Shown: positions 33,688 through 43,341 of the stretch, in pieces
Numbering within the stretch: position 1 is the stretch's first letter
Layout: every line of letters starts with the position of its first letter
DNA from: Spirochaetia bacterium
GTDB lineage: Bacteria; Spirochaetota; Spirochaetia; Treponematales; Treponemataceae
Assembly (NCBI GenBank): GCA_900769975.1
Contig: CAAGIR010000142.1
Span: 1 to 64,000 of the forward strand
Reading direction: 5' to 3'
DNA length: 64,000 nucleotides
The notes under the pieces: generated by a model
Databases searched by the model: none
What the model was told of the DNA's origin: nothing
Seen by the model: the letters and a program-made list of their open reading frames with translations, nothing else
Position numbers and translations under genes: made by a program

Positions 33688-34977
33688 TCAGTCTATTAAT
33701 CCTGCAATGGCGGCACCCAGAGTAATGTCATTATCGCAAGAAACAATGTTCCAGTTAATGCCCAGCTGATTTGTAAGGACTTCGTCAAGGTATGCATGAA
33801 CACGTTCTTTTACTTTATAAGTTTTAAAGAATGTTGTTCCATCACAAAGAATACAAATCGGTTTTGAAGCATTTTTTCCTTCACCAGTTTGAATTGAACA
33901 TGCAGTTAAAATTGCAGCAGAATATCTGGCAGAACGTTCAACAATTGCATTTAAAATCTGGAACATTTTGTCAGTATCTTCGCTTGTCGCTATATCACAG
34001 GCAATTTTTCCAAGTTCACAATCTTTGTTATATGGAGAATGAAGGAATTTATCCATTTGAATGAGATTAAGAACATCAAGTTTTAAAATAGCATCGGCAG
34101 TTTTTTCTGTAAACAGACCTTCTTTTGCAGCCATTTGAAGTGCAAACCAGGAAAGAGGTCCCAGATATGCACCAGAACAAAGTTTTTCAAGCCAGAACGC
34201 ACCAGGTTTTACTGTAGTTTTATCAAATTCTACATCAAAATCTGAACGGTTTACGCTTAAAAATTTGCCGCTTTCACATACCACAATCTGTTTTTTTATG
34301 CCGCAACATTCACATTCAGGCTGAAGATAAGCCGCATTCATTCCTGTTCCAAGGATAAATCCGATATAAGAAGAATATCTTTCACCTTCTGTTGCACACG
34401 CAGCACCTGCAAGAAGAGCCGCAACCGTATCATTTAACATAGAAATGCGTTTGATGGAATTCCATCCATGCTGTTCAAGCACTTCTTTTAAACATTTTCC
34501 TACTTCGCAACCTACAACTTCTGGTGCCTTAACTTCTTTTGAAAAACCTAGAAGCACACCATCACCGTTTTCTTTTATTTCCATAGGATAAGAAAAACAG
34601 AAACCAATTCTGTCAGATTTATTTTTAAGATGTTCAAGATTTGACGCAAACTGTTCAAAAAATTCTTTACGGGAAAGTTCTCTTTCTACGCCAGGCATTT
34701 TTGTTTTTTCCATTTCAGAAATTGAAGGCACACCATTTTCGTCAAAAGTAACAAGACATGAACGGAAATTTGTACCGCCAGCATCGATTACGATTACAGA
34801 TTTAGATTTTGCCTGTTCTGCAGGAGGATTACAAAATGTCCTAATCATATCCTGGTCAGACTTTTGCTTTTTTAAGCCTTTGTGCATATCGTCTAAAATT
34901 GCCTGAGCTACAGACAAAACATCAACATGATTTACAAAATTGTGACGAGCCAAAAAAGAACTAACTGAACTATTCAT
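33688..34977 (-). CDS. Hexokinase (eukaryote-like family)
   Basis: Phosphorylates glucose or related hexoses. The phosphate-binding motif is V-I-D-A-G-G-T-N-F-R-S-C-L-V (about residue 57), further V-L-L-G-F-S-K-E-V, I-G-F-I-L-G-T-G-M-N-A-A and C-I-L-C-D-G-T-T-F. The length (429 aa) and the G-G-T-N-F-R pattern point to the hexokinase family found in eukaryotes and treponemes and not to bacterial glucokinase. The long N-terminal extension seen if translation began at 35055 is rejected; the ATG at 34977 (M-N-S-S-V) has AGGAT about 9 bases upstream. Divergent from pcrA across 117 bases; with malQ nearby it fits sugar entry into glycolysis. Confidence 0.88.
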   Translation of the reverse strand: MNSSVSSFLARHNFVNHVDVLSVAQAILDDMHKGLKKQKSDQDMIRTFCNPPAEQAKSKSVIVIDAGGTNFRSCLVTFDENGVPSISEMEKTKMPGVERELSRKEFFEQFASNLEHLKNKSDRIGFCFSYPMEIKENGDGVLLGFSKEVKAPEVVGCEVGKCLKEVLEQHGWNSIKRISMLNDTVAALLAGAACATEGERYSSYIGFILGTGMNAAYLQPECECCGIKKQIVVCESGKFLSVNRSDFDVEFDKTTVKPGAFWLEKLCSGAYLGPLSWFALQMAAKEGLFTEKTADAILKLDVLNLIQMDKFLHSPYNKDCELGKIACDIATSEDTDKMFQILNAIVERSARYSAAILTACSIQTGEGKNASKPICILCDGTTFFKTYKVKERVHAYLDEVLTNQLGINWNIVSCDNDITLGAAIAGLID

Positions 34978-35059
34978 AATAAAAAATCCTAAAAAATTAT
35001 TAAATTTAAAAAATAAGGAAAATGCCTTAGATTTTATATCCTTTTTATTATACATCTAA

Positions 35060-35088
35060 TTGCAGATAATTTCAAATAAAGGTAATAT
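35060..35088 (+). promoter_or_regulatory. Leaderless promoter of pcrA
   Basis: TTGCAG (35060-35065), 17 bases, TAATAT (35083-35088), 6 bases, ATG at 35095. The first base of the message is predicted to be the A of ATG. Confidence 0.6.
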
Positions 35089-35094
35089 ATTTTT

Positions 35095-37095
35095 ATGCTT
35101 AATCTTGAAACATTAAAAAACGAATTAAATCCGCAGCAATATAAAGCAGTAACAACCACAGACGGTGCCATTCTGATTATTGCTGGTGCTGGTTCTGGTA
35201 AAACACGTGTAATTACATTCAGAATTGCACACATGCTCGATAAAGGAATTCCACAAAGTCAGATTCTGGCATTGACTTTTACAAATAAAGCCGCAAAAGA
35301 AATGGCTGACCGTATAAAAAGTCTGACGCAAAAAAAACTTCAAAACCTTACTGTATCAACTTTTCATGCTTTTGGAGTAAAAGTTCTTCGTGCAGATATT
35401 GATAAACTGGGTTACAGGGAAAATTTTTCTATTTATGATGAAACAGACAGAGTTGCGCTTATAAAAGAATGTGGCCGTGAATTGAAATTTTCACCAGAAG
35501 CGATGGACATCTACATGATTGGAAATTTAATTTCAAATATAAAGACTGGCCGTAAAAACTGGGATACTTCGAATGATATGTACAGACCTTTGTACGAAAG
35601 CTATCAGGAAGGGCTGAAACTTTTTAATGCTGTTGATTTTGATGACTTGATTGTACTTCCCATTAAACTTTTTAAAGAGTATCCTGACGTTCTTGAAAGA
35701 TACCGGGACCGCTACAAATACATTATGGTGGATGAATTTCAAGATACAAGTCATCAGCAATATGAATTTATGCATCTTCTGGCAGATAAAAATGTTGCTG
35801 TCGTTGGTGATGATGATCAAAGCATTTACAGCTGGCGTGGTGCCGACTATCAGAATATAATTAATTTTGAACATGATTTTGACGTTACGGAAATAAGGCT
35901 TGAACAAAATTACCGTTCAACAGGGACAATCCTCGAAGCTGCAAACGGTGTAATTTCGCACAACACAAACCGCAAAGATAAAAAACTTTGGAGTGGAAAC
36001 GGTGCTGGAAAACCAATCGAAATTTTCATGCCGGAAAACGAAAACGATGAGGCGGATTTTATTGCAGAAAGCATTTTAGGAATTGCCCACGAAGAAAACC
36101 GTAAATATGATGATTTTGGTGTTTTAATGCGCTCAAATTCACAGGGAAGATTTATAGAAGAAGCCTTTTTACAAAATAATATCCCCTACACTATGAGCGG
36201 CGGAACATCTTTTTTTGAAAGAAAAGAAATAAAAGATGTGATCAGTTATCTGAGGGTAATAGCTAATCATGATGATGAAATTAACCTTATCAGAATAATT
36301 AACTGTCCGCGGCGTGGAATAGGACGGGCGGCAATCCAATTATTAAATGATGAAGCAAGACTGCAAGGGTGTTCTATGTGGAATGCAATGATTTCGCTCA
36401 TAAAAAGACAAGATTCTCCTGCAAGCGAAATTTTAAAAGAAGATTTAAGCGAATTTATGAATATCATTGAAAACCATCGCCAAAAACTTCTAACAGGACA
36501 TGGTTTATCCCAAAAAGTGCGTCAATTAATAGAAGATATTAATTACAAAGATTATCTTTTAACAGAATATTCCAGAAACGAAAAGGCTGTCCGCTTTAAA
36601 ATGAAAAATATCGAAAGCCTTTTAAATTCTATTGAAGTGTGGGAAAATAATCCAGATAATGATAATCCGAATATTTTTAATTATTTAAACAGAATTACTT
36701 TGATGAGTCGTGACAAAGACGATGAAAATGATAAAGGAAAAGTCAACCTGATGACAATTCATGCATCAAAAGGGCTTGAATTTCCTGTTGTTTTCATCGC
36801 TGGTGCCGAAGAAGGATTGATTCCTCATGCTCGTTCTGTTGAAGAAAACAAAGGAGATGTTGAAGAAGAACGAAGGCTTTTTTATGTTGCCATCACAAGA
36901 GCAAGGGACAAACTGATTATATCATCATGCAGAAAAAGAAGGCATATGCAGATGGTAACTGAAAGCGAACCAAGCCGATTTTTAGATGAAATTCCTGTAA
37001 ATCTTGTAGAATATCACGAACCAAAAACAATCACGCTGGAAGAAACAGGCAAAATGTTTGGTGACTTTCTGGAACAATTAAAAAAACGAAATTAA
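35095..37095 (+). CDS. pcrA: UvrD/PcrA/Rep-type DNA helicase
   Basis: Superfamily 1 helicase of DNA repair and replication. All motifs are present: Q-Q-Y-K-A-V, Walker A G-A-G-S-G-K-T-R-V-I-T (about residue 31), L-T-F-T-N-K-A-A-K-E-M, V-D-E-F-Q-D-T, G-D-D-D-Q-S-I-Y-S-W-R-G-A, L-E-Q-N-Y-R-S, T-I-H-A-S-K-G-L-E-F and R-L-F-Y-V-A-I-T-R-A. Length 666 fits Rep or short PcrA; UvrD-type C-terminal tail is minimal. Start 35095 is leaderless: no ribosome binding site, -10 six bases upstream. A bidirectional-looking terminator follows. It is the only plus-strand gene between the flagellar and the sugar genes. Confidence 0.95.
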   Translation: MLNLETLKNELNPQQYKAVTTTDGAILIIAGAGSGKTRVITFRIAHMLDKGIPQSQILALTFTNKAAKEMADRIKSLTQKKLQNLTVSTFHAFGVKVLRADIDKLGYRENFSIYDETDRVALIKECGRELKFSPEAMDIYMIGNLISNIKTGRKNWDTSNDMYRPLYESYQEGLKLFNAVDFDDLIVLPIKLFKEYPDVLERYRDRYKYIMVDEFQDTSHQQYEFMHLLADKNVAVVGDDDQSIYSWRGADYQNIINFEHDFDVTEIRLEQNYRSTGTILEAANGVISHNTNRKDKKLWSGNGAGKPIEIFMPENENDEADFIAESILGIAHEENRKYDDFGVLMRSNSQGRFIEEAFLQNNIPYTMSGGTSFFERKEIKDVISYLRVIANHDDEINLIRIINCPRRGIGRAAIQLLNDEARLQGCSMWNAMISLIKRQDSPASEILKEDLSEFMNIIENHRQKLLTGHGLSQKVRQLIEDINYKDYLLTEYSRNEKAVRFKMKNIESLLNSIEVWENNPDNDNPNIFNYLNRITLMSRDKDDENDKGKVNLMTIHASKGLEFPVVFIAGAEEGLIPHARSVEENKGDVEEERRLFYVAITRARDKLIISSCRKRRHMQMVTESEPSRFLDEIPVNLVEYHEPKTITLEETGKMFGDFLEQLKKRN

Positions 37096-37101
37096 AAAAA
37101 G

Positions 37102-37156
37102 AAAAACTGTCTTACAAACTTTTTGATTAATTAATCTGTTTATAAGGCAGTTTTTT
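37102..37156 (+). terminator. Terminator after pcrA
   Basis: AAAACTGtCTTA and TAAGgCAGTTTT arms with a loop of about 28 bases, followed by T-run at 37151-37156. The A-run at its left gives a T-run on the minus strand too, so it could also end the convergent malQ transcript. Confidence 0.7.
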
Positions 37157-37200
37157 ATGACATTTTGTGTAACTTGTACAACTTGTGTAACTTTAAACAA

Positions 37201-38685
37201 TTACCGCTGATAAAGTTTTGTGTAATAACTCAGGAAATTTGAAATTTCGTTTGAAATCTGGTCGCTTGTGGCACGCCATTTCCAGTTCATTCCGACTGTT
37301 GACGGCTTATTCATTCTGGCATTTCCTCCAAGGCCAATTAAATCCTGCATGCACAAAATACACGTATTTGAAACAGAAGACATTGCTGCAAGAATCATTT
37401 CCTGAGGAAGATTTTTATCATCAGTTCGCAAATATTCTTTAGCATATTTTAAATCCCTTTCAGAACAACTGTTCATCCAGCCTTTTAATGTATCATTATC
37501 GTGCGTTCCTGTGTAAACGACAGAGTTTTGAGTATAACTTATAGGCAAATATCCGCTTGATTCTCTTGAATCAAATGCAAATTGAAGTACTTTCATGCCG
37601 GGAAATCCTACATCTTTAAGCATCTGCCTTACTTCGTCTGTTAAAAATCCCAAATCTTCGGCGATAATAGGAAGTTCACCATAAGTCATTTTTATTTCCT
37701 TAAACAAATCAGAACCAGGACCTTTTCTCCAGATACCATTTTTTGCTGTAGTTTCACCATATTTTATGCAGTAATATGATTCAAAACCACGAAAATGGTC
37801 TATGCGTAAGACATCGTAAATCTGCAGGCTCAATTCCAGTCGTTTTTTCCACCAGGAATAATTATCATTTTTCATATATTCCCAGTTGTATACAGGATTT
37901 CCCCATAATTGACCGTCGGCTGAAAAACCGTCAGGAGGACAACCAGCCACTTCAATAGGTTTAAAATCTTCGGTTAAAGAAAATTGTTCCGGGTTTGACC
38001 ACACATCTGCACTATCGGCGGCAACGTAAATAGGAATGTCACCAATTATTTTTATTCCGTTTTCGTTTGCATAATTTTTTAAAGCATACCACTGTTTATA
38101 AAACAGATATTGCAGCATTTTATAATAAAATATTTTTGAACTGTTATTCTTACTCCATTGAGAAAGACTTTCCTTATCATGATGACGCAAAGAATTTTCC
38201 CAATTATCAAAAGAAACACCATTATGAGCATCTTTTATCGCCATAAAAAGTGAATAATCATTGAGCCAAAAAGCATTTCCGTCACAAAAAGCATTAAAAT
38301 CTAAAGGAATGTTTTTTTCAAAATTTTTCTGAACTTTTTCAAAAATGATACGCCTGTTTACATAAAGCTTTCCGTAATCAACGCTTGTTTTGTCTTCACC
38401 CCAGGTAATATTGTCCAAATCAGAATCAGATAGATATCCCTGCTGCACTAAAATGTGTAAATCTATAAAATACGGATTTCCTGCAAATGTCGAAAAACTC
38501 TGATATGGAGAATCTCCATAACTTGTCGGACCAATTGGCAAAATCTGCCAGTAAGTTTGTGCGGATTTTTTCAAAAAATCAACAAATTTATATGCTTCTT
38601 TTCCAAAAGTTCCAATGCCAAAATCACCAGGAAGCGATGAAATGTGCATCAAAACACCGTTTGCACGTTTATTTAATGATGTCAT
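37201..38685 (-). CDS. malQ: 4-alpha-glucanotransferase (amylomaltase)
   Basis: GH77 enzyme that moves alpha-1,4-glucan segments and releases glucose from maltodextrins. Family signs: R-A-N-G-V-L-M-H-I-S-S-L-P-G-D-F-G-I-G at the start, Y-W-Q-I-L-P-I-G-P-T, G-D-I-P-I-Y-V-A-A-D-S-A-D, the nucleophile region R-I-D-H-F-R-G-F, A-E-D-L-G and Y-T-G-T-H-D-N-D-T. Length 494 is normal for the bacterial type without extra N-domains. AGGT lies 8 bases upstream of the ATG. It is the last gene of the LacI-regulator/ABC operon, so the transported sugar is probably a maltodextrin or similar alpha-glucan. Glucose released would go to the hexokinase nearby. Confidence 0.94.
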   Translation of the reverse strand: MTSLNKRANGVLMHISSLPGDFGIGTFGKEAYKFVDFLKKSAQTYWQILPIGPTSYGDSPYQSFSTFAGNPYFIDLHILVQQGYLSDSDLDNITWGEDKTSVDYGKLYVNRRIIFEKVQKNFEKNIPLDFNAFCDGNAFWLNDYSLFMAIKDAHNGVSFDNWENSLRHHDKESLSQWSKNNSSKIFYYKMLQYLFYKQWYALKNYANENGIKIIGDIPIYVAADSADVWSNPEQFSLTEDFKPIEVAGCPPDGFSADGQLWGNPVYNWEYMKNDNYSWWKKRLELSLQIYDVLRIDHFRGFESYYCIKYGETTAKNGIWRKGPGSDLFKEIKMTYGELPIIAEDLGFLTDEVRQMLKDVGFPGMKVLQFAFDSRESSGYLPISYTQNSVVYTGTHDNDTLKGWMNSCSERDLKYAKEYLRTDDKNLPQEMILAAMSSVSNTCILCMQDLIGLGGNARMNKPSTVGMNWKWRATSDQISNEISNFLSYYTKLYQR

Positions 38686-38732
38686 AATAATACCTGAAAA
38701 AATAATTTGTAAAATCTGATAAAATTTAAGTT

Positions 38733-39737
38733 CTAGTTGATATTTCGAACACTTTCGCCTTCAATAAATTCAAAAGGAACTATTTTATGACAAGCTGAAG
38801 CTTTTTTTTCGATACTGTTTAACAGTACATTTAATCCTTCGTTTGCAAGTTCTTCTTCAATCTGGCGAATAGTCGTCAGTCTAGGACACATATAATCAGA
38901 AATTGTAAGACCGTCAAAGCCTATTACAGAAATATTGTCTGGAACTTTATACCCTAAATCTGCCAGTTGTCTGCAGGCTCCAATTGCCATCGCATCTGAC
39001 ATTGTAAAAATTGCAGTTATATCTGGATTTTTCATTATAAGATTTTTAACGGCTGCAGCACCGCCTTCAAATGAATATTTTGCAACTTCATAAGATTTTT
39101 CAAAATCAAAATGAATTCCACCAGAAATTAATGCTGAAAGAAAGCCTTCATAACGGGTGGAAGAAACTTCAGAATCGAGGGCACCGCCAATCACACCGAT
39201 TCTTTTATGTCCGTTTTTTATCAGATAATCAGCAGAATAAAAAGCAGCCTTTAAATTATCAATACTTACACTTGAAAGATAATCACTTTCCAACGAATCA
39301 GCTTGATTGGAAATAAGCACAGAAGGAATATGAACTTTTTCAAAATCACCCCTAAGTTTTTTTGGACTTCCCCCCAAAAATATAAATCCGACAGGTTTTT
39401 GTTCATAATTTATTCTGGCAGCGACTGCGCCCTCGTTATCATTTTCATCTAATACAACTACATTGGCAAAATATGGTAAATTTTCCATCTTTTTTTGTAT
39501 TTTCTCTAAAAGACCATTCAAAAGAGTACTCGAAGCGCCTTTTACAATAATCACTATGTTTTTTCTTTCCTGCGCTTTTAACTGTCTGGCATTTGCATTC
39601 AAAACAAAACTATATTTTTCAACTACAGCCATAACTTTTTCACGAGTTTTATCGCTTACATCAGGATGATTATTTAGAACTCTCGAAACTGTACCTATTG
39701 CACAGCCGCACTCTTTTGCAATGTCTTTTATTGTCAT
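38733..39737 (-). CDS. LacI-family transcriptional regulator
   Basis: The helix-turn-helix is at the start: T-I-K-D-I-A-K-E-C-G-C-A-I-G-T-V-S-R-V-L-N-N-H-P-D-V, and the rest is a periplasmic-binding-protein-type sensor domain (A-I-F-T-M-S-D-A-M-A-I-G-A, V-I-G-F-D-G-L-T-I). Length 334 is normal. The start at 39737 (M-T-I-K-D-I) rather than 39764 rests on AAAGG upstream and the fixed start of the fold. It lies 4 bases after the permease stop and before malQ. The operators at 43296-43331 are of the type bound by this family, so it probably represses its own operon until an alpha-glucan sugar binds. Confidence 0.93.
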   Translation of the reverse strand: MTIKDIAKECGCAIGTVSRVLNNHPDVSDKTREKVMAVVEKYSFVLNANARQLKAQERKNIVIIVKGASSTLLNGLLEKIQKKMENLPYFANVVVLDENDNEGAVAARINYEQKPVGFIFLGGSPKKLRGDFEKVHIPSVLISNQADSLESDYLSSVSIDNLKAAFYSADYLIKNGHKRIGVIGGALDSEVSSTRYEGFLSALISGGIHFDFEKSYEVAKYSFEGGAAAVKNLIMKNPDITAIFTMSDAMAIGACRQLADLGYKVPDNISVIGFDGLTISDYMCPRLTTIRQIEEELANEGLNVLLNSIEKKASACHKIVPFEFIEGESVRNIN

Positions 39738-39741
39738 ACTA

Positions 39742-40593
39742 TTAACCTTTAACAGCTCCTGCAATTACACCTTTTATGATGTATTTTTGTGATGCTAAGT
39801 AGAATATTATAATCGGAATGATAGAAACTACAAGCATTGCCATAAATCCACCATAATCTGTTGAACCGTATGCACCTTGCATAGCAATTTGAATTGCAAC
39901 AGGAATTGTTTTGTGATCTGTACCCAAAATAAGATATGGAAGCAGATAGTCATTCCAAACCCACATAGCCTGTAAAATTGCAACTGTAATTGCGGTTGGT
40001 TTTAGCATTGGAAAAACGATAAGGAAATATGTCTGCAAAGGATTGCAACCGTCAATTGTTGCGGCTTCTTCTACTTCAAGAGGAATTCCTTTTACAAATC
40101 CTGTAAACATAAATACCGAAAGTCCTGCTCCAAAACCAAGGTATACAAGGATTATTCCAAACACGTTATCAAAATTGATAGCAGTAACTATGAATGTCAT
40201 AGTATACATTACCATTTGGAAAGGTACAATCATACTAAATACAAAAATATAATAAAGTGTACTTGTTACTTTTGATTTTACTCTAACTAGATACCATGCA
40301 GTCATAGATGTACAAACGATTATAACAAGAACCGACATTACACTAATCCAAACAGAGCGCAAAAATGACATAAAAAAGCCCGAAACAGTAAGTCCATTAA
40401 TGTAATTTTCTAAACCTACAAACATATCCCCTTTTGGCCATGCAAACGGTGTTGTAGAAACATATAGTCTTGACTTAAACGAGTTCATTAAAACAAGCAA
40501 AATCGGAAATATGAAAATTAAAGTCAACGCAATTAAAATGGCAAAAATTACAACAGATGAAACTGTTCTTTTATTTGAAATTGTATTTTCCAT
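39742..40593 (-). CDS. Sugar ABC transporter permease (MalG type)
   Basis: A six-segment inner-membrane permease of the CUT1 family, 283 aa. The EAA loop is present: E-E-A-A-T-I-D-G-C-N-P-L-Q-T-Y-F-L-I-V-F-P, which docks on the ATPase. The short N-terminal tail before the first membrane segment is the MalG type. The ATG overlaps the upstream permease stop in TAATG, and AAGGAG lies 11 bases upstream. Sugar is inferred from malQ and LacI neighbours to be an alpha-glucan. Confidence 0.92.
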   Translation of the reverse strand: MENTISNKRTVSSVVIFAILIALTLIFIFPILLVLMNSFKSRLYVSTTPFAWPKGDMFVGLENYINGLTVSGFFMSFLRSVWISVMSVLVIIVCTSMTAWYLVRVKSKVTSTLYYIFVFSMIVPFQMVMYTMTFIVTAINFDNVFGIILVYLGFGAGLSVFMFTGFVKGIPLEVEEAATIDGCNPLQTYFLIVFPMLKPTAITVAILQAMWVWNDYLLPYLILGTDHKTIPVAIQIAMQGAYGSTDYGGFMAMLVVSIIPIIIFYLASQKYIIKGVIAGAVKG

Positions 40594-41456
40594 TATTGTT
40601 CAATCTCCTTTTTATTTGTAAGTCTTAATTGAATAAATGCAATAATTGCAACTATGATAAAGAAAATAACTGCTTTTGCCTGAGCCACTCCATGCCATGA
40701 AGCATTTCTGTTGTAGAAAGTTTTATAAATATTCAAAGCAAGCATTTCCGTTGTATTTTCTGGTGCACCTGCCGTCAACGCAAGGTTCTGGTCAAACATC
40801 TTGAATGAATTAGACAGTGTAAGGAACATACAGATTGTAATTGAAGGCATAACCATTGGGATTTTTACCTGGAACAGGATTCTGAATGGAGATGCACCGT
40901 CAATCTGTGCTGCTTCAATCAAATCTCCAGGAATATTCTGTAATCCCGCAATATAAATTACCATCATGTAACCTATTAACTGCCAGTTTGTAAGTATAAC
41001 AAGTCCAAAGAACCCGTACTGAGTTTTAAAAGTAATATCTTCGCCAAAATAATGCTGTAAAACACCATTTATTAAAAGATTCCATATATAACCAAGAACA
41101 ATACCACCAATTAAATTAGGCATAAAAAATACAGACCTAAAGAAGTTTGTTCCTTTAATTCCTCTTGTAAGCAAAAGAGCCAGTGCAAAAGCAAATACAT
41201 TCACAGTTACTATCGATACAATTGTAAATAATGATGTAAATCCTAATGCATGAAGAAAATCATTGTCTGCAGTAAATGCCTTAATATAATTCTTAAAACC
41301 AACAACTTCTGTAATATCAGTTACAGTTGTAAATTTTGTAAATGACAGACCAATACCCATTATAAATGGCACTACAAAGAACATAATAAAGCAAATCAAA
41401 GTAGGCAAAACGAATATTGGAAAATACTTTTTAATTGGATTATTTTCCTTTTTCAT
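40593..41456 (-). CDS. Sugar ABC transporter permease (MalF type)
   Basis: CUT1 permease, 287 aa, six membrane segments. The EAA loop reads E-A-A-Q-I-D-G-A-S-P-F-R-I-L-F-Q-V-K-I-P. I chose 41456 because GGGAG lies 6 bases before that ATG and the upstream ATG at 41480 adds only a short polar tail. Partner of the permease at 39742. It follows the binding protein gene after a 464-base gap with several hairpins. No ATPase gene is in this operon. Confidence 0.9.
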   Translation of the reverse strand: MKKENNPIKKYFPIFVLPTLICFIMFFVVPFIMGIGLSFTKFTTVTDITEVVGFKNYIKAFTADNDFLHALGFTSLFTIVSIVTVNVFAFALALLLTRGIKGTNFFRSVFFMPNLIGGIVLGYIWNLLINGVLQHYFGEDITFKTQYGFFGLVILTNWQLIGYMMVIYIAGLQNIPGDLIEAAQIDGASPFRILFQVKIPMVMPSITICMFLTLSNSFKMFDQNLALTAGAPENTTEMLALNIYKTFYNRNASWHGVAQAKAVIFFIIVAIIAFIQLRLTNKKEIEQ

Positions 41457-41920
41457 ATCAGCTCCCGAAGGTTTGTCCAAAAATTAAGTACACAGCATCA
41501 TTTTATATACATTTCGTAATCTTTAACACCATAAAAAAGTGCAGACACCGACAATTAATTTGCCATGACAAAACTAATTAAACAACCTTATTATATAGAA
41601 AAACTTTAAGAAAAAATACAAAGTTTTTCTTAATCCATTCTTAAAATTACATGACATACACCAAAAAAAGGCTTAATGACATCTGTTTTTAGACTAGTTC
41701 GCCTATAAAAAATATACGTTTTAACGTAGGATTATATTATTTGAATTATTAAAACAAGAACTTTTTTACATTTTTGAAAGAACTGGAACTATTTGACTAT
41801 TTTTTAATTTAATAACCGAACAGTTCCAGCATTTTTTATAACGAAAGATTAACAAAACACTTTCATTAAAGGACTGGCTAAAACTTTTTTCCAGCCAGCC
41901 CTACCAGGTAGGTTTATTTT
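41457..41920. other. Intergenic region with several inverted repeats
   Basis: 464 bases between the permease and binding-protein genes. Besides the terminator-like hairpin at 41871-41900 it holds AGAAAAACTTT/AAAGTTTTTCT (41597-41607 and 41620-41630), and CTGGAACT/AGTTCCAG (41783-41790 and 41822-41829) with a long loop. No ORF with a ribosome binding site is visible. Such a region often limits read-through so that the binding protein is made in excess over the permeases. Confidence 0.5.
41871..41900 (-). terminator. Hairpin after the binding-protein gene
   Basis: GGACTGGCT and AGCCAGcC arms with a T/A-rich loop, directly downstream of the stop. There is no strong T-run after it, so it may be a partial terminator or a 3-prime stabiliser. 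Next to it is the palindrome CCTACCAGGTAGG. Confidence 0.5.
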
Positions 41921-43243
41921 TTATAAATCGCTTTCAGCAGCCCAGTCTTTGATAACACTTGCTTTTACATCGTCCCAAGATTTAGCACCCTGTGCATAAC
42001 GAAGTAAGGAAGCACCGAAGTTATCTTTGAAAGTCTGTGATGGGAACAAAGTAAAGTTCCAAGCTACAGAAGTAATTCCAGGTTTAGACATCCATTTAGA
42101 GATTTCTACAGCCAAAGGATCAGTTGGTCTTTCATCATCAGCAAAAGTATCAAATGGAGCAATGAAACCAAGTTTGTTTGTTACATAATCTTTTCCAGTT
42201 TTTGAAGAATACAACCAGAAGATGAAGTCAGCAGTTGCTTTCTGATCTTCCTTAGAAGCCTTTTTGTTGATACAGTAGAAGTTTTCAGTACCGATACAAA
42301 GACCCTGATCTTCTTCACCAGCAACTCCTGTGTAAATAGGAAGATATTTAACATTTTCAGCTTTTACTTTATTTCCAGAAACTCCAGAAATCTGACCCCA
42401 TGCCCAGTTTCCGTTCTGAACCATTGCACATTCTTCAAGAGCGAATTCAGCCATTGAATTATCAACAGTTTTTACACCAACATTTTTTGCAGGAATTACA
42501 GAATCTGTCAAATAAAGGTCAAAAATGTTTTTGAATTCATTGCTGTATTTGAATTCGATTTTTTTAGTTGCATCAGAAGCCAAATCAATTTTGTTGTTTT
42601 TGAATTCATAGTAAATAGGAAGATTTGCAAGATGTGTCTGCCATCTCCAGTCTTCACCTGCTTTCAAAGATGTAGAAGCAAATACACCTTTAATTCCTAA
42701 CGCTTCTTTGTTTGCCTGCATGTCATCTGCAACAGCTTTAAGAGCAGCAAAGTTATTTACTTCGTCCATGCTATTATACTTAGTTGCTTTGTTTGGAAGT
42801 GCAAAATATTTGTCTGTAATTGCAGCGTTATAGATGATTCCATATCCTTCTACAACGTATGGAATACCGTAAACTTTTCCACCTGATGTTACAGCCAAAG
42901 ATTTGTCTGAAAGGTGTTTGTAAAGTTCTGTGTCTGACAATTCTGCACAATAGTTTTTCCAGTTAGCATAACCACGTGGTCCATTAATCTGGAATAAAGT
43001 TGGAGCCTGTTTTGTTGCCATTTTTGATGTAAGAGTTGATTCATAAGCATTATTAGCAGCAGTTTCTACAATAACCTTTACGCCAGTTTCTTTTTCATAA
43101 GCATCAGCAAGTTCCTGATAAATAGAAGCTACTTCAGGCTTAAAGTTCAAATAGCGAACCTGACCTTTTTTAGATTTTTTTGCAGCAAACATAGATGTTG
43201 TAGCAATCAACAATCCACATGTTAATAAGATGATTTTTTTCAT
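41921..43243 (-). CDS. Sugar ABC transporter substrate-binding protein
   Basis: Cluster 1 (CUT1) solute-binding protein, 440 aa. The signal peptide is M-K-K-I-I-L-L-T-C-G-L-L-I-A-T-T-S-M-F-A-A, then K-K-S-K-K-G; it has no lipobox Cys, so it is predicted to be soluble in the periplasm. The mature part shows A-Y-E-K-E-T-G-V-K-V, L-F-Q-I-N-G-P-R-G-Y, V-Y-G-I-P-Y-V-V-E-G-Y-G-I-I-Y-N and M-V-Q-N-G-N-W-A-W of the family. AGGAGG is 6 bases upstream of the ATG, the strongest site in the window. The promoter and three operators are upstream. First gene of the operon. Confidence 0.95.
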   Translation of the reverse strand: MKKIILLTCGLLIATTSMFAAKKSKKGQVRYLNFKPEVASIYQELADAYEKETGVKVIVETAANNAYESTLTSKMATKQAPTLFQINGPRGYANWKNYCAELSDTELYKHLSDKSLAVTSGGKVYGIPYVVEGYGIIYNAAITDKYFALPNKATKYNSMDEVNNFAALKAVADDMQANKEALGIKGVFASTSLKAGEDWRWQTHLANLPIYYEFKNNKIDLASDATKKIEFKYSNEFKNIFDLYLTDSVIPAKNVGVKTVDNSMAEFALEECAMVQNGNWAWGQISGVSGNKVKAENVKYLPIYTGVAGEEDQGLCIGTENFYCINKKASKEDQKATADFIFWLYSSKTGKDYVTNKLGFIAPFDTFADDERPTDPLAVEISKWMSKPGITSVAWNFTLFPSQTFKDNFGASLLRYAQGAKSWDDVKASVIKDWAAESDL

Positions 43244-43295
43244 TTTTTTCCTCCTGTGAAAAATAAATCATACAATAAATTAGTTTCAATCTTTT

Positions 43296-43331
43296 GGAAA
43301 CGTTTCTGATAACGTTACTGGAAACGTTTCC
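43296..43331. promoter_or_regulatory. Three LacI-type operators end to end
   Basis: 12-base palindromes at 43296-43307 (GGAAACGTTTCT), 43308-43319 (GATAACGTTACT) and 43320-43331 (GGAAACGTTTCC). They abut exactly with a 12-base period, and lie downstream of the predicted start of transcription (about 43335 on the minus strand), so binding would block elongation or promoter escape. The obvious ligand is the LacI regulator encoded at 38733. Confidence 0.85.
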
Positions 43332-43341
43332 ATTTATTTAT

